Part shown: piece by piece, positions 7,324 to 10,932 of the stretch
How the letters are laid out: each line of letters begins with the position of its first letter
Position numbering within the stretch: the first letter of the stretch is position 1
Assembly: GCA_934247125.1 (NCBI GenBank)
Contig: CAKQIZ010000064.1
Coordinates: forward strand, 1 to 10,932
Length of the DNA: 10,932 nucleotides
Origin: an uncultured Clostridia bacterium
GTDB lineage: Bacteria; Bacillota; Clostridia; Peptostreptococcales; Anaerovoracaceae
Direction: 5' to 3'
The notes under the pieces: model-generated
Told to the model about the DNA's origin: nothing
Database searches by the model: none
What the model saw: only the letters and a program-made list of their open reading frames with translations
Made by a program: the position numbers and the translations under genes

Positions 7324-7354
7324 ATTATAAACTATGGCGCGAGGGACAGGTCAA
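7324..7354 (-). promoter_or_regulatory. promoter of amidohydrolase 2 with 19-bp spacer (MerR type)
   Basis: On the minus strand TTGACC (7354-7349) and TATAAT (7329-7324) are spaced by 19 bp, the same over-long spacing as at the amidohydrolase 1 promoter. Transcription would start near 7317, giving a leader of about 190 nt. The spacer sequence itself is not similar to that of the first promoter. Confidence 0.6.
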
Positions 7355-7378
7355 TACGGTTTTCGAATAAATTACGGG

Positions 7379-7404
7379 CAAAACGTGAAGCAGCAGTTTA
7401 CGTT
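7379..7404. promoter_or_regulatory. palindromic operator upstream of amidohydrolase 2
   Basis: AACGTGAA (7382-7389), core GCAGCAG, and TTTACGTT (7397-7404) form an 8-bp inverted repeat with one mismatch and a 7-nt core. Read on the minus strand over 7404-7379 it differs from 2262-2287 at only 5 of 26 positions, all transitions. It lies 27 bp upstream of the -35 box, against 25-26 bp for the first copy, so the geometry relative to the promoter is conserved. Confidence 0.7.
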
Positions 7405-7529
7405 ATTTGCATATCACGATACGCCCCTCACCGGCCAGATATGAATCCGCAAACACCGCAGACATAATTCCCCGGCTTAACATCAGCCTGACTTTTTACA
7501 TTCCCCCTATAGCCTTTTTCCCTGAACTG

Positions 7530-7538
7530 TGCCATAAT
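7530..7538 (+). promoter_or_regulatory. possible extended -10 promoter of response regulator gene
   Basis: TGCCATAAT resembles an extended -10 (TGn plus CATAAT). No clear -35 is visible. It would start transcription about 60 nt before the ATG at 7607. The rest of 7124-7606 holds the amidohydrolase 2 promoter and its operator; I see no gene in it. Confidence 0.4.
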
Positions 7539-7606
7539 ATTTTCTAATAAACAAAATAAACTTTTAAGCAAATTTACCGATATATATGACTGGAGGTCTG
7601 AAAACC

Positions 7607-8350
7607 ATGCATATTGCCATCTGCGATGACGATGCCAACACTGCTAGAGATTTACAGCAGAAAATACTTCATCTCCCCTCAGCCGGTATAGACGGGATCG
7701 ATATCTTCACCGATCCGGACAAGTTTGCCTTTGCAGCGGAAACGACCCGCTACGACCTTGTTTTCATGGACATCGAGCTCGGGAGCGAGTCCGGCATCGA
7801 GCTGTCCGGCAGACTGCTGCGAAGCTGCCCTGACATGCAGATAATATTCGTTTCGGGCTACGATGACTACTATCTCCAGGTATACGATGTGGATCACGTG
7901 TTTTTTCTCCGAAAGCCGGTAGACTCGGCACGTCTGCTGACTGCGCTCGAAACTGCCCGCAGCCACCTGGCAGAGACACGCAGCGAATTCATTTCCATAA
8001 TCAGCAAACAGGGGATCACGCGTATCCCTCAGTCAGGGATCATGTATCTTGAAAAAAACCGCCGCCTGATCCTGTTTCACACTTCTGACGGCGAGAGCTA
8101 CAAGGCTTACGGCAAATTCTCGGATTTCTCGGATAAGCTGAACAGCTTTTTCTTCCAGTGCCACACCAGCTTTGTCGTGAACTTCAGATATGTTTCCGAG
8201 ATGCGAGGCCGGAAATTCATCATCTCTCCCGGCTTCACCGCCGCAGGCCGCGTCGAGGCAGGAGCAGATCCCGTATCCGAGATCGAGATCCCGGTCAGCA
8301 AGACATATTATAACGAAGCAAAAGAAGCATTCCTCAGATATCTGGGGTAG
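7607..8350 (+). CDS. LytTR-family response regulator (LytR/AgrA type)
   Basis: The 247-residue protein has an N-terminal CheY-like receiver (about 1-120), with acidic pocket D7-D9 (CDDD), phospho-acceptor D55 (LVFMDIELG), and the conserved K103-P104 (FLRKPVD). A C-terminal LytTR DNA-binding domain (about 128-245) contains FFFQCHTSFVVNFRYV (181-196) and the family's terminal IPVSKTYYNEAKEAF (228-242). LytTR proteins bind pairs of short direct repeats upstream of target operons and are activated by a partner GHKL kinase, here the next gene. The start at 7607 has GGAGG at 7592-7596; an in-frame ATG at 7586 lies upstream of that site and is rejected. All residues required for phosphorylation are intact, although its partner kinase looks impaired. 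The target genes are not evident; the gene starting at 10859 is a possibility. Confidence 0.92.
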   Translation: MHIAICDDDANTARDLQQKILHLPSAGIDGIDIFTDPDKFAFAAETTRYDLVFMDIELGSESGIELSGRLLRSCPDMQIIFVSGYDDYYLQVYDVDHVFFLRKPVDSARLLTALETARSHLAETRSEFISIISKQGITRIPQSGIMYLEKNRRLILFHTSDGESYKAYGKFSDFSDKLNSFFFQCHTSFVVNFRYVSEMRGRKFIISPGFTAAGRVEAGADPVSEIEIPVSKTYYNEAKEAFLRYLG

Positions 8351-8361
8351 CCCCGCGCTCT

Positions 8362-8437
8362 GCAGAAGACCCGCACTTCGCAGAAGACCCGCGCCCCCCA
8401 CACAAAGGAGACCCGTACCTCGCACAGAAAAGGAGAC
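8362..8437 (+). repeat. degenerate tandem repeat spanning the kinase ribosome binding site
   Basis: GCAGAAGACCCGC occurs exactly twice (8362-8374, 8380-8392; period 18), followed by two diverged copies, GGAGACCCG from 8407 and GGAGACTTG from 8432. The last copy contains the Shine-Dalgarno sequence of the kinase gene and the third a second, unused AAAGGAG. It fills nearly the whole 93-bp gap between regulator and kinase. Copy-number change here could alter translation coupling. Confidence 0.6.
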
Positions 8438-8443
8438 TTGCAC

Positions 8444-10054
8444 ATGTCCTGCATAAACGCCATGCACCTAACAGCACCCACGATCGCACTCAACATCATG
8501 ACCATGATCATCAGCGCATGCGTTTTCCTGTACATATGTTTCAGATGCATAGGCATCACAAACCACAGAAAAACCGCATTCATACTGATAGCCGTGACTT
8601 CGCTGGTTTTCGACAGCATCTGCACAGCCCTGATGATGCTGCCGTCTTATAACAGCTCATTATCGCTGCAGCTGGCAGATTACATGGTGTACATGTTCAA
8701 AACATTTATAATACTGGCCGTGATCGCCACATGTGCCGAAGGGTATTTACCGCGCAATTTTATCGTGATCTTCCTGTACTGCGACCTGCTGACGACAATA
8801 CCGTTCATGCCTCACCACATCATACACGATCTCCTCCTGAGACATTACGGTCTGCTGAACGATCCGAGCATACCAGGCGGCTATGCCTCACCACTGCCGA
8901 AAACCGCTGCGAATACTATCGCATGGGCTGTCCTGCTCCTGACTGTCATACTGGCCTGCAGGCTTTTCAACAGATATCTGATCCCCGCTCTGCGCAGGAT
9001 CCCCGACATCGCATGTCTGCTGTTCCTCCTGACCTCATTCGTGACCAGCGTCATTAAAAGCGTGATCCTGCTCAAAACCGACCTGTACGTGCATGTCACA
9101 TATGCGACCGGCCGGGGCGACAACGGCATCGCCACCTCGAATATCGCACTCATTCTGATGATGCTGCTCATTTTCATAATAGTGCTGATGCTGACTGCGA
9201 CAGTTCTCCGCCAGCAGACGACCCGCATAATCGACCTCGAAAACGCCATGCTGCTCGACTACTACAACAATGTCTCCTCGCTCCACAGCAGCATCCGCAG
9301 CATGCGCCACGATCTGTCCAACCATCTCGCCGCGCTTTCTTTTATGAGTATGGGGGAAAGTGCCGCAGGTCCGGACCGGCAGCCTCTCATGAGCACGTCA
9401 GATGTGGCTGGTATGCCGGAGGAGCCCGGCGGCTGCACGCCGCCGGGCGATCCAAGGCGCTGCGCTGAAGCTTCGCGCCGTGCGTTATGCGGTGCCGGCG
9501 CGCTCTGCGCCCCGGACGATCCAGGTCGCTTCGCGACCGGTGTTCCAGGCGATGCATTCTGCGGTTACAGTACGCCGGTCATACCGGGCGACTCAAACGA
9601 CTCCCGTGACGCCTACCGCCGGAGCCTGCTCGACGCATGCAGCAATATCGACCATCAGATAGCTGCGCAGACAGCATGGAGCCAGATCGACACAGACACA
9701 CTTTCCAGCCGCGAAAAATACGAGATCCATCATTATGTAACGACCGTTATGCAGAAACACAGGATCCCCGCGAGTGCGCTTTGCATAACGACAGAGACAG
9801 GCGACGGCAGCACAGAAATATCACTCAGAATCGACACCGGCCTGAAAGACACTTCGAACCTCGCAGTTTCCCCTGCCGCCGCTGCAGCAGCAGCCACCAG
9901 CCATCGCCCGAAACCGCTCCGCCTGCCGCTTCTCAGACACGGCACGATGTTCCGCCTGATAAAACTCATCGCACAGAGTCACGGCGGAGACGCTGTCTGG
10001 AGAAAAGACAGGGATGGATATGCACTTGTCGTAGCGATACGGCAGGGCGCCTGA
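8444..10054 (+). CDS. multi-pass GHKL-type sensor histidine kinase with insertion and eroded ATPase domain
   Basis: The 536-residue protein has about seven hydrophobic segments (roughly 12-34, 45-66, 82-99, 104-124, 157-176, 188-210, 231-255), then a dimerization helix with H-box SIRSMRHDLSNHLAAL and phospho-acceptor H289. This layout matches AgrC/ComD-like partners of LytTR regulators. Two features are odd. Residues about 303-390 form a Gly/Pro/Cys-rich insertion (PPGDPRRC, VPGDAFCG, VIPGDSND) between the two dimerization helices, encoded by hairpin-rich DNA. The C-terminal ATPase region (about 400-536) keeps LRIDTG and a GTMFRLIKLIAQSHGG segment like the end of an HATPase domain, but no NxxxNA N-box or GxGxG lid is visible, and a seven-alanine run interrupts it. 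It may be a reduced-activity or non-autophosphorylating receptor. The ATG at 8444 has AAAAGGAG eight bases upstream; a TTG at 8438 is too close to that site. Confidence 0.82.
   Translation: MSCINAMHLTAPTIALNIMTMIISACVFLYICFRCIGITNHRKTAFILIAVTSLVFDSICTALMMLPSYNSSLSLQLADYMVYMFKTFIILAVIATCAEGYLPRNFIVIFLYCDLLTTIPFMPHHIIHDLLLRHYGLLNDPSIPGGYASPLPKTAANTIAWAVLLLTVILACRLFNRYLIPALRRIPDIACLLFLLTSFVTSVIKSVILLKTDLYVHVTYATGRGDNGIATSNIALILMMLLIFIIVLMLTATVLRQQTTRIIDLENAMLLDYYNNVSSLHSSIRSMRHDLSNHLAALSFMSMGESAAGPDRQPLMSTSDVAGMPEEPGGCTPPGDPRRCAEASRRALCGAGALCAPDDPGRFATGVPGDAFCGYSTPVIPGDSNDSRDAYRRSLLDACSNIDHQIAAQTAWSQIDTDTLSSREKYEIHHYVTTVMQKHRIPASALCITTETGDGSTEISLRIDTGLKDTSNLAVSPAAAAAAATSHRPKPLRLPLLRHGTMFRLIKLIAQSHGGDAVWRKDRDGYALVVAIRQGA
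9425..9538 (+). repeat. hairpin-rich insertion inside kinase gene
   Basis: Four stem-loops sit in 114 bases: CCCGGCGGC/GCCGCCGGG (9425-9447, perfect 9-bp stem), GGCGC/GCGCC (9456-9479), GGCGC/GCGCC (9497-9511), and GGTCGC/GCGACC with a TTC loop (9524-9538). The word CGATCCA recurs at 9448-9454 and 9517-9523, 69 bp or 23 codons apart, immediately before a hairpin each time. The reading frame stays open. It resembles expansion of REP-like palindromic units inside a gene. Confidence 0.7.
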
Positions 10055-10057
10055 AAG

Positions 10058-10097
10058 CCCGGTTCGACCTCAAATACCGGGAAGCCGCCTTCTTTTT
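10058..10097 (+). terminator. weak possible terminator after kinase gene
   Basis: CCCGGT (10058-10063) and ACCGGG (10076-10081) form a 6-bp stem with a 12-nt loop just after the stop codon, and TTCTTTTTA follows at 10090. The T-run starts eight bases after the stem, which is not ideal, so this is a tentative call. Confidence 0.3.
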
Positions 10098-10144
10098 ATG
10101 AAGAGTTTCTCTGTAAAGGTTTTTACCATTTTTAATCGCGTGGC

Positions 10145-10319
10145 TTCCTGTGTATTTTTTCGACGTTGAGAAAAATCCTACACAATCAGTGTTTGAGTTG
10201 TGCAGGATGATGTGAAGGCAGGAAACATCTACACAAGGAAAACCGCTAAAATGATAAAAACACACCCAAATCATATGAAATCGGCTTGTTTTTGGTAAAA
10301 ATCCGGGATTCCTTGTGTA
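10145..10319. repeat. inverted TACACA(A)GGAA repeat cluster
   Basis: TACACAAGGAA (10230-10240) has an exact inverted copy at 10309-10319, and the related TTCCTGTGTA stands at 10145-10154. A further inverted repeat, CCTACACAA/TTGTGCAGG with one mismatch, occupies 10177-10206. The 13-base word TTCCTGTGTATTT at 10145 is also present next to the palindrome near 371. No gene is seen. It could be a short non-autonomous repeat or a set of protein-binding sites. Confidence 0.45.
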
Positions 10320-10445
10320 TTAATTTTTGCTCTTCACGAATATCGATACAGACAGAGACTCCATTGTGCAGATATTATCAAAACACCTGATTTCTACACA
10401 AACTGCAGCCCTGTGCTTGTGTGCCGACCATACAATTCTGCCAAT

Positions 10446-10462
10446 GCTCCGTAAAACGGAGC
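10446..10462. other. perfect 7-bp hairpin in long intergenic region
   Basis: GCTCCGT (10446-10452) and ACGGAGC (10456-10462) flank an AAA loop. No T-run follows on either strand, so it is not a standard terminator. It may be part of an untranslated RNA or an operator. Confidence 0.4.
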
Positions 10463-10485
10463 TGCCGTATAGCTGCCCGGTTCTG

Positions 10486-10528
10486 AGCACGTACTCGGCC
10501 ACCCATCATCACTGATCAGTTACGTGCT
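10486..10528. other. inverted repeat enclosing a short palindrome upstream of 10565 promoter
   Basis: AGCACGTA (10486-10493) and TACGTGCT (10521-10528) form perfect 8-bp arms 27 bp apart, with the palindrome ACTGATCAGT (10511-10520) directly inside the right arm. It lies some 40 bp upstream of the extended -10 at 10565-10573, a position suited to activator binding. Confidence 0.4.
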
Positions 10529-10564
10529 TTCAGCTTTTCTGTAGTTCCGCATATCCCGTCGAGA

Positions 10565-10573
10565 TGCTATAAT
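10565..10573 (+). promoter_or_regulatory. extended -10 promoter for the 10859 gene
   Basis: TGCTATAAT is a consensus extended -10, with no good -35. Transcription would start near 10580, leaving an unusually long leader of about 280 nt before the ATG at 10859. Confidence 0.5.
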
Positions 10574-10640
10574 TTATATATTATGAACAGGGTGCTGCCG
10601 TCATATGCTTTGCAGAGGACCGATCCCGACGCCTCGCCCC

Positions 10641-10732
10641 GGACCACCCGGGCCACCCGGGCCACTGATCCGCCAGCACAGCAGGCCGGCGATACGCTAA
10701 GTCAGCGCCGGGCGTCATCGGCCGGCGCCCGG
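10641..10732 (+). repeat. GC-rich repeats and hairpin in long leader
   Basis: Three tandem 9-mers run at 10641-10667 (GGACCACCC, GGGCCACCC, GGGCCACTG). Further on, CCGGGCG (10708-10714) pairs with CGCCCGG (10726-10732). The word CCGGCGATAC at 10686-10695 is shared with the M20 repeat. If transcribed from 10580 this would form a structured 5' leader. Confidence 0.5.
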
Positions 10733-10760
10733 GCAGGACAGCGGCAAAGCAAGACCGGAA

Positions 10761-10846
10761 TAAACCCCGCAAACACAAACCCGAAACCATAACCAAAACC
10801 GTAATCGAAACCAAAACCCAAACCCGAAACTAAACCAGCAAACGAA
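10761..10846 (+). repeat. A/C-rich hexamer-like repeat leader
   Basis: Roughly ten degenerate copies of a 6-base AAACCN motif fill this stretch, almost free of T and G. In RNA this would be unstructured and ends directly at the AAAGGAG ribosome binding site of the next gene, so it may keep the site open. On the minus strand it is G/T-rich and telomere-like in look only. Confidence 0.6.
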
Positions 10847-10858
10847 AGGAGCGTTCAC

Positions 10859-10932
10859 ATGCTCATATGGCAGGCTTCAAGCGTAATACTCCGCGCAATG
10901 ATATTCACATGCATACAGCTTTTCTTCGTATT
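10859..10932 (+). CDS. unidentified membrane protein, N-terminal fragment
   Basis: ATG at 10859 opens a frame that stays open to the window end (24 codons). AAAGGAG at 10845-10851 lies seven bases upstream. The visible residues (MLIWQASSVILR, then AMIFTCIQLFFV) start a hydrophobic helix, suggesting an integral membrane protein. Its position downstream of a LytTR/GHKL pair would suit another sensor kinase or a transporter, but nothing in 24 residues decides this. I do not recognise the family. Confidence 0.6.
   Translation, partial: MLIWQASSVILRAMIFTCIQLFFV

Noticed and set aside
7185..7370. Small plus-strand open frame of 61 codons
   Set aside because: It overlaps the amidohydrolase 2 promoter, has no Shine-Dalgarno sequence and shows no domain.
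7479..7502. ACAT half-sites upstream of the response regulator as LytTR-binding direct repeats
   Set aside because: Only four bases are shared and the 18-bp spacing does not fit the usual LytTR repeat pattern well.
7586..7606. Upstream ATG for the response regulator
   Set aside because: It precedes the GGAGG site, and the receiver domain begins exactly at the ATG at 7607.
10230..10402. TACACA repeats as a CRISPR array or replication origin
   Set aside because: Units are short, unevenly spaced and in both orientations, with no equal-length spacers and no DnaA-box cluster.
10583..10792. Small plus-strand open frame of 69 codons
   Set aside because: It consists of low-complexity GC-rich and A/C-rich repeat DNA with no ribosome binding site; only leaderless translation could use it, for which there is no support.

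Overview
The window looks like an accessory metabolic and regulatory locus from an anaerobic member of the Bacillota, most likely class Clostridia. This is inferred from strong AAAGGAGG-type ribosome binding sites, free mixing of AGA/AGG and ATA codons with GC-rich codons, promoters with extended -10 boxes, and the gene families present (APC permease, Amidohydro_3 enzymes, PepV-like M20 dipeptidase, LytTR/GHKL pair). No rRNA, tRNA, CRISPR array, transposase or phage gene was seen, and no species is claimed.

Left part (1-7400). A truncated APC-family amino acid/amine permease (minus, 1-203) lies downstream of amidohydrolase 1 (minus, 467-2092). Divergent from amidohydrolase 1 is a MerR-type regulator (plus, 2354-3676) whose C-terminus is a Trm112-like zinc ribbon plus a degenerate methyltransferase-like domain. 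Convergent with it is a probable operon on the minus strand: amidohydrolase 2 (5495-7123), then a PepV/Sapep-like M20 dipeptidase (3834-5348). The two amidohydrolases are close paralogues that align almost without gaps.

The regulatory DNA links these genes. Each amidohydrolase gene has a minus-strand promoter with good -35 (TTGACT or TTGACC) and -10 (TATAAT) boxes but an unusually long 19-bp spacer, the type that MerR proteins activate. Each also has a near-identical 23-25 bp palindrome with a 7-nt core, centred 63-64 bp upstream of the -10. The copy at 2261-2285 also covers the -35 region of the merR-like gene. The simplest reading is a small regulon in which the MerR-like protein senses a small molecule, represses itself and switches on both hydrolases, the dipeptidase and perhaps the permease. 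The permease has its own, unrelated perfect palindrome at 351-371.

Right part (7400-10932). A LytTR response regulator (7607-8350) is followed by a multi-pass GHKL-type sensor kinase (8444-10054). The kinase keeps the phospho-accepting histidine motif but carries a hairpin-rich, roughly 85-residue insertion at the turn of its dimerization hairpin and lacks recognisable ATP-binding N and G boxes. About 800 bp without a convincing gene follows, holding inverted repeats, GC-rich hairpins and an A/C-rich leader. A membrane-protein gene then starts at 10859 and runs off the window.

A recurring theme is GC-rich low-complexity DNA that has expanded in frame inside genes (a Gly-X-Y run in the dipeptidase, the kinase insertion) and in the gaps between them.
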